Position numbers and translations under genes: made by a program
Origin: Clostridia bacterium
Lineage (GTDB): Bacteria; Bacillota; Clostridia; Christensenellales; CAG-917
DNA: 64,000 nucleotides
NCBI GenBank assembly: GCA_017618055.1
Contig: JAFZVB010000014.1
Location: 346,946-410,945, forward strand
Reading direction: 5' to 3'
Shown: positions 35,887-43,600 of the stretch, one piece after another
Layout of the letters: the number at the start of each line of letters is the position of its first letter
How positions within the stretch are numbered: the first letter of the stretch is position 1
Notes under the pieces: model-generated
What the model saw: only the letters and a program-made list of their open reading frames with translations
Told to the model about the DNA's origin: nothing
Databases searched by the model: none

Positions 35887-37254
35887 TTATTTCTTTCTCT
35901 TTTCGGCCTTTGCCTCACACTTTGCAATTAGGTTGTCATACTTCTTTGCCCACTTTGTAATCTTCTTTTCAGAATACTTAGATGGAATATGTGAAGCAAC
36001 ACTCATAGCATGAATTCCTTCTCCTGCCATTCTAAGAATAGTACACATGAATGATGGGTAGAATATCAACTTCCAAAGTATAGCTGAGAACATAAATGGC
36101 TTATATTTTGGTTTTCTTGGATCTTCCTTAGTTAACATAATGAACTTTAAGGTATCATCTGTTACAAACTTCCCACTTAATGCCCAGTTAATATACTTTG
36201 CTTTAAATCTCAACGCATGTCTTCTAACTATATCTAGAAGAGCAAATCCCTTTCCAAACTTTTCAAAGTATTCTACATAGAATGGCCACATGTTTTCGGC
36301 TGTGAAATCTTGTATATCTTTAGCAATAACATAATCTGCAAATGTTGCAGCACCATGCATTCCAGCTTCAATACCACTACCCATAATAGGAATAGTCATG
36401 AAAGCAGAATCTCCTAACGCAACATATCCATCTGCAACTGGAGTAGCTATACTTGCTCTTACACTTAATGGTACTTTCCTAGAATAAATGAGTTTTTCAG
36501 AAAGAATAGGATTCATTGCTCTTAAGTCTGCCAATCTTTCTTCTATTTCCTCGTCTGTAAAAGGTCTTGAAATATTACATAGAAGTACATCCACCTTCCC
36601 TTCTTCATTAAGATTACACCAACCAATGCCATCATTATCCATATGTCTTAGGATCATTGTATTAGATACATCTGGCAAGAAAGTCTCTGTTCCTTCATTT
36701 TTCTCATAAAATGCACGGTATGCATACATTGTATCTTGGTTTGATGGCGTTTTTTGAACACAATATTTTTCTGGGAGTTGCTCTCTTAATTTAGAGTACA
36801 TTCCTGTTGCATCTATAACTAAATCATACTTTTCTATACCATCTTTTGTTTCTATGCCAACAACTCTATCATTCTCTATAACTAGTTTTTGGATATTTTC
36901 GCCATATTTAATAACAGCACCTGCTTCTGTTGCAAGGTTGGCAAAGTATTGAGATAGTTTTTGTCTATTTGGTGATATCTCTACAAAAGGAAGTAATTGT
37001 GGAACTCTTAGTGTACCTTTTTCATCTGGGGATACAAATACCCAGGTTGCTTTTTGCACATATACATCTTTATCTGGAAAAGGAAGATTACAATCTTTAA
37101 AAACACTTGCTGTGATATCATCTCTCCATGGATAACCAACTTTCCCTTCAAGATCTCTTTCATAAACTGTTACCTGTGCTCCAGCTTGTGCGAGTTTAAT
37201 GGCAGCAACCATACCGCCTTGTCCCATACCAACAACTGCTATCTTTTTGTTCAT
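35887..37254 (-). CDS. FAD-dependent oxidoreductase, paralogue of the one at 29514
   Basis: This 455-aa flavoprotein starts with VVGMGQGGMVAAIKLAQAG, the dinucleotide fold, and has the GD box GYVALGDSAFMTIPIMGSGI. Overall organisation, including the VDVLLCNISRPFTDEEIEE region, parallels the 432-aa enzyme at 29514-30812, so the two arose by duplication. The basic C-terminal 90 residues contain hydrophobic stretches (AILWKLIFYPSFMCTIL) that may sit at the membrane. The substrate is unknown. Confidence 0.82.
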   Translation of the reverse strand: MNKKIAVVGMGQGGMVAAIKLAQAGAQVTVYERDLEGKVGYPWRDDITASVFKDCNLPFPDKDVYVQKATWVFVSPDEKGTLRVPQLLPFVEISPNRQKLSQYFANLATEAGAVIKYGENIQKLVIENDRVVGIETKDGIEKYDLVIDATGMYSKLREQLPEKYCVQKTPSNQDTMYAYRAFYEKNEGTETFLPDVSNTMILRHMDNDGIGWCNLNEEGKVDVLLCNISRPFTDEEIEERLADLRAMNPILSEKLIYSRKVPLSVRASIATPVADGYVALGDSAFMTIPIMGSGIEAGMHGAATFADYVIAKDIQDFTAENMWPFYVEYFEKFGKGFALLDIVRRHALRFKAKYINWALSGKFVTDDTLKFIMLTKEDPRKPKYKPFMFSAILWKLIFYPSFMCTILRMAGEGIHAMSVASHIPSKYSEKKITKWAKKYDNLIAKCEAKAEKRKK

Positions 37255-37357
37255 TTTTCACCACCAAAATAAAAAATAATATACTATTATATTATCTTTC
37301 ATTTAGTAGAATATTTCAAGATGGTTTTTAATTAGTAATATTACACAAAGGAATAGT

Positions 37358-37846
37358 TTAATCCCACATATAGTGAATATATTCTGCAAAGTAATCGGTA
37401 AACTTTTTCATTTTCTCGTCAGATGTATTGTCATCAAAGTTCCAAAATGACGTTTCTTCATCTTCCAACAAATTGAGCAATGTTGTGGCAATTTCTAATC
37501 TTGTGGGAACATGAATCATTTCTTCATAGTATTTTCTTGTTTTCTCATCAAGTTCCTCGCCATTTGAATCTTTATCGGATTCCAAAGCTTCTCTTGCTTC
37601 ATCTTGTCTTTCCATACCAAAAATATTGACTCTCAATGTGTAAAAATCAATCCATGACTTAAAAATAATTTTCATGAATTCAAACAAATAGCATTCATCA
37701 AAAGGACCATACTTTTTAGATGCTTTTTTCAACTCTTTTTTGAATCTTTTCAACATCTTTTTGTATTCCCCTTTCTTGGCCTTATTATATGCTTCAACAA
37801 CTTCAAAATCATCACCATGTTCTGGTTTTCTAACTTCTTTTTTCAT
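37358..37846 (-). CDS. hypothetical protein
   Basis: This 162-aa protein with no recognised family is strongly charged and mostly helical. A Lys-rich N-terminal helix (residues 23-45) and an acidic middle (ESDKDSNGEELDE) are followed by RLEIATTLLNLLEDEE and an aromatic C terminus ending YIHYMWD. It is one of three consecutive unknown minus-strand genes (37358-39514) with short gaps, probably a single accessory transcript driven from the operator at 39553-39586. Confidence 0.65.
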   Translation of the reverse strand: MKKEVRKPEHGDDFEVVEAYNKAKKGEYKKMLKRFKKELKKASKKYGPFDECYLFEFMKIIFKSWIDFYTLRVNIFGMERQDEAREALESDKDSNGEELDEKTRKYYEEMIHVPTRLEIATTLLNLLEDEETSFWNFDDNTSDEKMKKFTDYFAEYIHYMWD

Positions 37847-37877
37847 TTTATTTCTCCATTATCACTATTTTGTTGTT

Positions 37878-38534
37878 TTACTTGTTATCTTGATTATTGT
37901 TCTTTATTAAATACTTTTTTGCTTCCTCTTCAGCTTCCTTTGCCATTTCTACTGTAATATATGGAATATATGTGTGTTTAAGAAAACGAACTGTCATTCC
38001 TGCATAATCTTTCATAAATACAGTTTTATACGTAAAAGCACAACACAAATCTTTAGCAAAGTTCACGATTTCTTCATGAGGAACATTGATCAACTCAATT
38101 GAAATAGAACTTGGTGTAAAAATACGGTTATCATGCTTATATTCAAAGTTGAAATATCTTCCAATAGACCAACTACACAAATCCTTTTCCTTCTTTTTAT
38201 ATGGGATATTATTAACCAACATGGAAATTCTTTCTTTGATCCATGGAATGAGTTGTTCATCATATTCTTCACAATTATCATAAGAAATCGTGAGGATGCA
38301 ACTGTTCTTATTATCAATAACTGCCATATCTCTAATAACGCCACCACTCTCAATAACGGTGTCTTTGTCATAGTTCAAATGACCAGACAAATAAAGAAAA
38401 CCATTGTATGCGCCCCTTGTGGAATGCTCTTCAACAGATACTTTTTCTGCATTTTCTTCTTGCTCATCCAACTTCTTACTCAAACATTCAATATATGCTC
38501 TATCTTCTTTTGAAATATTCTTCCAATTAAACAT
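37878..38534 (-). CDS. hypothetical protein
   Basis: This 218-aa cytosolic protein was not recognised. The N-terminal 40 residues form an acidic helix. The centre is alternating strands (LYLSGHLNYD, CILTISYDN) that suggest an alpha/beta fold, and the C terminus is a charged helix. It lies between two other unknown genes on the same strand. There is no signal peptide or membrane segment. Confidence 0.65.
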   Translation of the reverse strand: MFNWKNISKEDRAYIECLSKKLDEQEENAEKVSVEEHSTRGAYNGFLYLSGHLNYDKDTVIESGGVIRDMAVIDNKNSCILTISYDNCEEYDEQLIPWIKERISMLVNNIPYKKKEKDLCSWSIGRYFNFEYKHDNRIFTPSSISIELINVPHEEIVNFAKDLCCAFTYKTVFMKDYAGMTVRFLKHTYIPYITVEMAKEAEEEAKKYLIKNNNQDNK

Positions 38535-38554
38535 TCTTTTATCCTCTTATACTA

Positions 38555-39514
38555 TTATTTTTCATATTCTGGCATATTATATAGCCATGGCTCTATTTCA
38601 GATACGCTATATACTTTATGATTATAATTAATCGCCATTTCAATAATCATATGATGCACTCTATTATCATTAGTTTTTCTCTTTATGTGAGTAGTTATTT
38701 TGTTTTGGCCATATATGCTTTCAATTAAGATAACCTCTTTGCAATCCACAATCTTATTAAAAATCTGTTGGACTCCATTTATATCCTCAAACCCATATAA
38801 AGACATATTTGTATAAATGACCTCATCTTCTACATATTCTTTAAACAAATTGTAGTTGTTTTCTTTTACTGCATTTTGGAAAACACCTTCTATTTTCTTT
38901 AATACTTCCACATTGTTCTCTTTCTCAAATTTCTCTTCTAAATATACATATTTAATATCTTGTAATAAGGTTGTATTTGTGAATTTAATATCCTCTTCTC
39001 CAATAAATTCATTAATAATGGTTTCAGCTTTATCTCCAAATACAAACAATGTATATAACCCACCACAAGTATTATCATCTCTTCCGAGCATGATAAAATG
39101 GTCTTTATACCATGCAAAGTCAAAACTGTTTAAAGATGTATGTACCCATTTTTTATAATCCAATTTATTTTTTGGATCTCTTTCAACAAATCTTTTTGTA
39201 GTTTTATTGTCTATAACATCCATCTCAATGTCATAATACTTCTCTGTATATTTTTCATCTGCAGTGGTATCTGTGAGATTAAAAATGACGTGCATTTGCT
39301 TATCATCATCAATACAGATATTTGTATCAATAAAATAACTCAAATTTCCATGCTTGATAATATCGCATTGTTGATGTTTCATAAATTGTTTCAAGTTAAA
39401 CCAGCCATTATAATTTGTTCTTTTATATGCATATGGAACATTATCTTCTGCAATGTGTTTAAATTCTTTCATTAATTCATCGTATGCTTCTTTATAAATA
39501 ATCTTCTTAAACAT
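38555..39514 (-). CDS. hypothetical protein with C-terminal NTF2/SnoaL-like domain
   Basis: This 319-aa protein has an unassigned N-terminal 200 residues, with mixed strands and several Trp/Tyr positions. Residues from about 205 onward (a helix, then FQNAVKENNYNLFKEYVEDE, then strands ending VYSVSEIEPWLY) match the cone-shaped NTF2/SnoaL-like pattern. AAGGAG precedes the ATG. It is first in the three-gene accessory unit and is preceded by the conserved 18-bp dyad at 39569-39586. Function is unknown. Confidence 0.65.
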   Translation of the reverse strand: MFKKIIYKEAYDELMKEFKHIAEDNVPYAYKRTNYNGWFNLKQFMKHQQCDIIKHGNLSYFIDTNICIDDDKQMHVIFNLTDTTADEKYTEKYYDIEMDVIDNKTTKRFVERDPKNKLDYKKWVHTSLNSFDFAWYKDHFIMLGRDDNTCGGLYTLFVFGDKAETIINEFIGEEDIKFTNTTLLQDIKYVYLEEKFEKENNVEVLKKIEGVFQNAVKENNYNLFKEYVEDEVIYTNMSLYGFEDINGVQQIFNKIVDCKEVILIESIYGQNKITTHIKRKTNDNRVHHMIIEMAINYNHKVYSVSEIEPWLYNMPEYEK

Positions 39515-39552
39515 TTTTTCTCTCCTTGTTTTTCGCTCTTGCTGTTACCTAT

Positions 39553-39586
39553 ATTATATACGATTGCGTGTACCAAAAATGGCGCA
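39553..39586 (-). promoter_or_regulatory. accessory-regulon promoter, dyad copy A
   Basis: TGTACC-AAAAAT-GGCGCA (39569-39586) is an imperfect dyad. On the minus strand a TATAAT (39553-39558) lies 14 nt past the GGTACA half-site, so the -35 position falls on CATTTT in the middle of the dyad. It serves the gene at 38555-39514. Confidence 0.6.
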
Positions 39587-39617
39587 TTGAAACAGCGATT
39601 TTTACTTTTGCAGTTTT

Positions 39618-39652
39618 AAAAATAAAAAAGCGAGGTTTTTATGCCCCGCTTT
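39618..39652 (-). terminator. terminator of the flavodoxin gene
   Basis: AAAGCGaGG (39627-39635) pairs with CCcCGCTTT (39644-39652) with one mismatch. The minus strand continues into TTTTTTATTTTT, as expected for the end of the flavodoxin transcript. Confidence 0.7.
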
Positions 39653-39672
39653 ATATTGGTTAATAATTTTAA

Positions 39673-40167
39673 TTAGCTCCAAAGTATATCGTCCTTAATC
39701 TTTTTAATCCATGCATCTATCTCATTTATGTCTGTGACGAGCTCATTTGTGTTGAGATCAAACTCAATAATGTTTTCATCTGCAAGTACAGCGCCTTTGC
39801 AAAGTGCTCTCATATCGCCAATAGCGTTCCCTGGTCTTCCTGCATGTGTTTGGAATAATACAACAATCTTTTCTTCTACACTAACAGAATTTAAGAATGT
39901 TCTAATAGCTGGAGCCATTGAATACCACCATGTTGGTGTGCCAAGCATAATAACATCATAATCTTTTACATTCTTTGTTAATTGCTTAATTGGTGGCATA
40001 TACTTTTCGTCTACTTCTTTCTTGCCTTGCTCATCTACAGTCTCAGCATTATAGTCTAATACTGTCTCAATTCTTTCTATATCTGCACCTGTTCCTTCTG
40101 CCAATCTCTTTGCTATTTTCTCAGTGTTTCCACCTTCTTTAGAATAATATAATACTAATGCTTTCAT
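39673..40167 (-). CDS. flavodoxin family protein
   Basis: This 164-aa FMN-binding electron carrier begins with the phosphate loop YYSKEGGNTEKIAKRL. The second FMN loop is IMLGTPTWWYSMAPAIRTFL, and the third is LFQTHAGRPGNAIGDM. The length is normal for short flavodoxins. It is followed by a terminator and lies 62 nt downstream of the riboflavin transporter gene, a thematic FMN neighbourhood. Confidence 0.92.
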   Translation of the reverse strand: MKALVLYYSKEGGNTEKIAKRLAEGTGADIERIETVLDYNAETVDEQGKKEVDEKYMPPIKQLTKNVKDYDVIMLGTPTWWYSMAPAIRTFLNSVSVEEKIVVLFQTHAGRPGNAIGDMRALCKGAVLADENIIEFDLNTNELVTDINEIDAWIKKIKDDILWS

Positions 40168-40228
40168 ATCATCACCCCTTTTTAAATGTGCATATATTAT
40201 ACTAATAATACTATATTTTTTTCAAATA

Positions 40229-40858
40229 TTATTGGTTTTCCTCTGTTTGAGGTGGTATTTCTTCCTTCCTTTTTCTTTTAAAAGAAAAGATCTCGTCTTG
40301 TATCCCTCTAACATACTTAATCCTTAATAGTGCTATGGTTAATAAATATCCCACAACTACAGATACAGATGCTTGTATGGAATCATTTGGAATATTTAAA
40401 AGTGCTGTTGCAAATCCAGATATAAACTCTCCTTCGTTTATTACGCCAAGCATTAATCCTGTTCCCACATAATATCCAAGCATCATCCAGAGACCAGAAA
40501 CTATGAAGGCAATAACAAAAGAGACAAAATCTTTAACTTTTTCTTGCTTTGCATATTTTTTAAATATCCAAACAATAGTACCGCAAAGTATTCCCTCTAT
40601 TCCTTTTACTACAAAAGTTAAAAGAGCAAAAGTTGGAGCATATACAATGTCTGCAAGAGCACTTCCAACACCACCACAGATAAATCCTCCAAGTGGTCCT
40701 AAAATACTAGATGCAACAAATATTACTACATCTCCAAAATTTAAATATGCTCCCACACCAGTTGGCATAGGAATAACTACAATAATTGTGGCTACAAATA
40801 CGAGTGCTATAAAAACGGCAAGGTATGCAATATACCTTAATGCAAAATTTCTTTTCAT
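40229..40858 (-). CDS. ribU: ECF transporter S component, riboflavin type
   Basis: This 209-aa membrane protein has about six hydrophobic segments, with the S-component signature GAYLNFGDVVIFVASSILGP followed by GGVGSALADI. The FMN riboswitch directly upstream points to riboflavin as the substrate, so the protein is probably RibU, working with a shared ECF energising module encoded elsewhere. The C-terminal 25 residues are basic and acidic mixed. The ribosome site GGGAG is part of the riboswitch 3' edge. Confidence 0.85.
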   Translation of the reverse strand: MKRNFALRYIAYLAVFIALVFVATIIVVIPMPTGVGAYLNFGDVVIFVASSILGPLGGFICGGVGSALADIVYAPTFALLTFVVKGIEGILCGTIVWIFKKYAKQEKVKDFVSFVIAFIVSGLWMMLGYYVGTGLMLGVINEGEFISGFATALLNIPNDSIQASVSVVVGYLLTIALLRIKYVRGIQDEIFSFKRKRKEEIPPQTEENQ

Positions 40859-40860
40859 AT

Positions 40861-40980
40861 CTCTCCCATTCAGACTTTACTGTCGGTTTTGGAATCGCAC
40901 CAAATCAGCTGCTGAGACTGTTGGACTCGTCCGTATAATACGGCATTACCACCGGTCTGGAATTTCACCATGCCCAGAGT
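40861..40980 (-). promoter_or_regulatory. FMN riboswitch (RFN element)
   Basis: The minus strand contains the RFN core elements in order: GGTGAAATTCC, ACCGGTGGTAAT, CGAGTCC, GATTTGGTGCGATTCC, AACCGACAGTAAAGTC and GGATG-like GAATGGG. CTCT (40976-40979) can pair with AGAG, closing P1. The 3' edge, GGGAGAG, is also the ribosome site of ribU, four bases before its ATG, so FMN binding is expected to block translation. Confidence 0.95.
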
Positions 40981-40991
40981 TTTTTTTCTTG

Positions 40992-41020
40992 AGTTTAATT
41001 ATGTTTATATGTTTTGTCAA
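40992..41020 (-). promoter_or_regulatory. promoter of the riboswitch-ribU transcript
   Basis: The minus strand has TTGACA (41015-41020), a 17-nt spacer and TAAACT (40992-40997). It ends just before the RFN element, so transcription starts at the riboswitch. Confidence 0.7.
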
Positions 41021-41024
41021 TAAA

Positions 41025-42884
41025 TTATTTTTTCTTTAGAAGATTTGTCATTGCAATTAGTACAGCAATTATAGTTACACCCGTATCTCCAAATATAGAA
41101 AGCCAAATGTTTCCTAGACCAATTGCACTTAAAATAAGAATAGAAATCTTAACAGTTAAAGCAAAGATAATATTTATAAGAACCGTTATCATTGTACGTC
41201 TTGCAATCTTCTTTGCAGATACTAATGTAGATAGGTCATCTTTAACTAAAACCATGTCTGCACTCTCTATTGCAGCCTGGGATCCAATACCTCCCATAGC
41301 TATGCCAATATCTGCTCTTCTAAGGGATGGAGCATCATTAATCCCGTCTCCGATATATGCAACTGTTTTTCCTTTATCCGTACTTAATATAGCGTTATCT
41401 ACCACTTTAACCTTGTCTTCTGGTAATAAGTTGGCATTGTAAGACTTTATTCCAACCGTATCTGAGACAGCCTTTGCTATGGCCTCATTATCTCCAGTAA
41501 GCATCCTAAGTTCACATCCCATATCGTTTAAAGCCTTGCAAGCTTCTATAGAATTTTCTTTAATTTCATCTGCTATAATTACTCTTGCAACAAGCTTATT
41601 TCCTTTAGAAAGATATACACACGTTCCTACGCTTATTTCTTCATCTACTTCAGATACAACCTCTTTTATATAATTGAGATTGCCTAGTCTATATTCTTCA
41701 TGGCTTAATCCTTTACCGCCAATCTCGCTAACACTTAAATCTCTTAACTCTATGTTATTCTCTTTAGCATATTGTAGGATTGCCTTTGCTATTGGGTGGG
41801 ATGAATATTGTTCCATAGAACAAATAATCTCTAGCACTTCTTTTCTATCTTCCTCTCCATACACCTTAAATTCTTGTACTACGAAATCTCCTTTTGTAAT
41901 GGTTCCTGTTTTGTCTGTATAGAAGATTTTACACTTATTTAATAACTCCAAATAGTTACTACCTTTAACAAGAATTCCTTGTTTTGCTGCCGACCCTATA
42001 CCACCAAAGAAACATAGTGGAACAGCAAGTACAAATGCACATGGACAAGATACTACTAAGAACATTACAGCTCTTCTTAGCCACTCTATCCAGTTTCCTG
42101 TTACTGCACCGCCTATAATGAATAATGCTATTGCAGATCCTACCACAACAGGCGTATATACTCTTGCAAATTTTGTAATGAATGTTTCTTGTTTACTCTT
42201 TTTATCTGAAGCCTCTTCTACCATATTTAAGATTCTAGAAACAGCACTATCTTCATATATGGCTTTAACCCTTGCCTCTATTGCATCTCCTTGGTTTATT
42301 CCTCCAGATAATATTTCTTCCCCAATATCTCTTGATACAGGAACAGATTCTCCTGTTAGTGCGGAGAAATCTAAATATGTTTTTCCTTTTGTAATTATGC
42401 TATCTACAGGAACTTTATCTCCGTTCTTAATAAGAATTGTATCTCCAATTACGAGTTCACTTGGATCTACTTCTATCCATTCTCCATCTCTTAATACAAC
42501 CGCAATCTTAGGAGCCATCTCAACTAAAGAAGATATACTCCTTCTAGACTTTCCAACTGCTATGTGTTCAAAGAGTTCTCCTATTGCAAAAAATAACATA
42601 ACAGCAACAGCTTCCATATGCTCTCCAATTGCAAGAGCGGCTATAGAGGCTATTGTCATGAGGAATGTCTCGTTTAAAAAATCTAAATGTATTATTCCTT
42701 TAATAGATTCCCAAATTACCTCATACGAAATTATGATATATGGAACTAAGAATAAAATTAATTGGTAATACCATGCAAGTTCTTCCCCATTCACCTTAAC
42801 AAATTTAGTAATTAGAATAACAGCAACATATATAATTGCCGTTATAATAATTTTTATTAAGTCTATTCTCTGGGATTTCGTCAT
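41025..42884 (-). CDS. heavy-metal P1B-type ATPase (zinc/cadmium type)
   Basis: This 619-aa metal exporter shows the transmembrane metal motif SCPCAF, the phosphorylation site DKTGTIT, the TGES loop LTGESVP, the HP motif SSHPIAKA and the hinge GDGINDAP. In the last membrane segments a Lys (VKISILIL) and an Asp (FGDTGVT) fit the Zn/Cd P1B-2 group. It lacks an N-terminal HMA domain. A separate small HMA gene lies just upstream. It is regulated with the ArsR gene, so metal efflux is the role. Confidence 0.93.
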   Translation of the reverse strand: MTKSQRIDLIKIIITAIIYVAVILITKFVKVNGEELAWYYQLILFLVPYIIISYEVIWESIKGIIHLDFLNETFLMTIASIAALAIGEHMEAVAVMLFFAIGELFEHIAVGKSRRSISSLVEMAPKIAVVLRDGEWIEVDPSELVIGDTILIKNGDKVPVDSIITKGKTYLDFSALTGESVPVSRDIGEEILSGGINQGDAIEARVKAIYEDSAVSRILNMVEEASDKKSKQETFITKFARVYTPVVVGSAIALFIIGGAVTGNWIEWLRRAVMFLVVSCPCAFVLAVPLCFFGGIGSAAKQGILVKGSNYLELLNKCKIFYTDKTGTITKGDFVVQEFKVYGEEDRKEVLEIICSMEQYSSHPIAKAILQYAKENNIELRDLSVSEIGGKGLSHEEYRLGNLNYIKEVVSEVDEEISVGTCVYLSKGNKLVARVIIADEIKENSIEACKALNDMGCELRMLTGDNEAIAKAVSDTVGIKSYNANLLPEDKVKVVDNAILSTDKGKTVAYIGDGINDAPSLRRADIGIAMGGIGSQAAIESADMVLVKDDLSTLVSAKKIARRTMITVLINIIFALTVKISILILSAIGLGNIWLSIFGDTGVTIIAVLIAMTNLLKKK

Positions 42885-42931
42885 GGTTATACTAATTCTG
42901 TGTCATCTATTTTTCTTGCTTGCTTTCTAAC

Positions 42932-43099
42932 TTATTCTAGAACTGAATCAAACTTGTCGTCATCTATGTCTAAAGTTAAACGCATAGCCATAAAGTTTAC
43001 TTGTGCAGAGTTTACACCCTTAACACCATTAAGTTTCTTTTCAAGTTTCATTGCACAGTTTGGACAATCCAATCCTGTTAGTTTAAATACTTTTTTCAT
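42932..43099 (-). CDS. heavy-metal-associated (HMA) domain protein, cut short by in-frame TAA
   Basis: This is a 55-aa product with the metal site GLDCPNC (C12, C15). An HMA domain normally runs about 65-70 residues. Here a TAA at 42932-42934 follows LDIDDDKFDSVLE, yet the same frame continues openly for 14 codons (VRKQARKIDDTELV) to a TAA at 42887, two bases before the ATPase ATG. That is the natural end of the fold, so a codon such as AAA or GAA has probably become TAA. The start overlaps the ArsR stop (ATGA). It could be a truncated functional protein or a pseudogene. Confidence 0.75.
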   Translation of the reverse strand: MKKVFKLTGLDCPNCAMKLEKKLNGVKGVNSAQVNFMAMRLTLDIDDDKFDSVLE

Positions 43100-43419
43100 C
43101 TTTCTTCCTCTATATGATCCATACCAATGGATATAATTTTTTCTACATGTTCATCTGCAAGTGAATAATATATCTCCTTCCCTTTTCTCTGGAAACGTAC
43201 TAAATTCATTTGTCTTAAAACCCTTAATTGGTGAGATACAGCTGAGATAGACATATTAACTATTTTAGAAATATCTGAAACACCCAACTCTTCATACTTA
43301 AGAGCAACTAATATCTTTAATCTAGTTGAATCTCCAAATACCTTATACAACTCTGCCAAATCTAAAACCAAATCATCATCTGGCATCTCTTCTGTTACCT
43401 TTTTTACAATATCTTCCAT
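43096..43419 (-). CDS. ArsR/SmtB family metal-responsive repressor
   Basis: This 107-aa winged-helix dimer has the recognition region MSISAVSHQLRVLRQMNLV and the wing RKGKEIYYSL. The alpha-5 ligands are D89, H91, H102 and E105, with exactly the spacing of the zinc site of SmtB (D104, H106, H117, E120). It has no alpha-3N cysteine pair. So zinc or cobalt is the likely signal. GAGG precedes the ATG. It is first in the arsR-HMA-P-ATPase operon and faces its own operator. Confidence 0.9.
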   Translation of the reverse strand: MEDIVKKVTEEMPDDDLVLDLAELYKVFGDSTRLKILVALKYEELGVSDISKIVNMSISAVSHQLRVLRQMNLVRFQRKGKEIYYSLADEHVEKIISIGMDHIEEER

Positions 43420-43434
43420 ACCCACCTCTTATTA

Positions 43435-43498
43435 TTGAACATTTGAATAATTGTTCAAGTATTGTCTACATTATAAACTTGTATTTATAGGATGTCAA
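43435..43498 (-). promoter_or_regulatory. consensus promoter and SmtB-type operator of the metal operon
   Basis: TTGACA (43493-43498), a 17-nt spacer and TATAAT (43470-43475) form a perfect promoter on the minus strand. Downstream, TTGAAC (43435-43440) and GTTCAA (43453-43458) form an inverted repeat, and TTGAATAATTGTTCAA (43443-43458) matches the ArsR/SmtB core TGAACAATTGTTCA with one mismatch. Repression by blocking the start site is the expected mechanism. Confidence 0.8.
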
Positions 43499-43541
43499 CA
43501 GAAAATATTTAACTAATTGAACACTTTTAAACATCTGTACA

Positions 43542-43570
43542 TTGCTTTATCTTATGTATAGTTATAAAAT
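43542..43570 (+). promoter_or_regulatory. promoter of the DUF2804 gene
   Basis: TTGCTT (43542-43547), a 17-nt spacer and TAAAAT (43565-43570), upstream of an AAGGGGG ribosome site and the ATG at 43601. Confidence 0.6.
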
Positions 43571-43600
43571 ATATGTAAAGAAATTTAAGGGGGTTTTACT

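Noticed and set aside
42887..43099. Reassigned TAA codon or recoding
   Set aside because: TAA ends most genes in this window; a simple nonsense change or read error is simpler.
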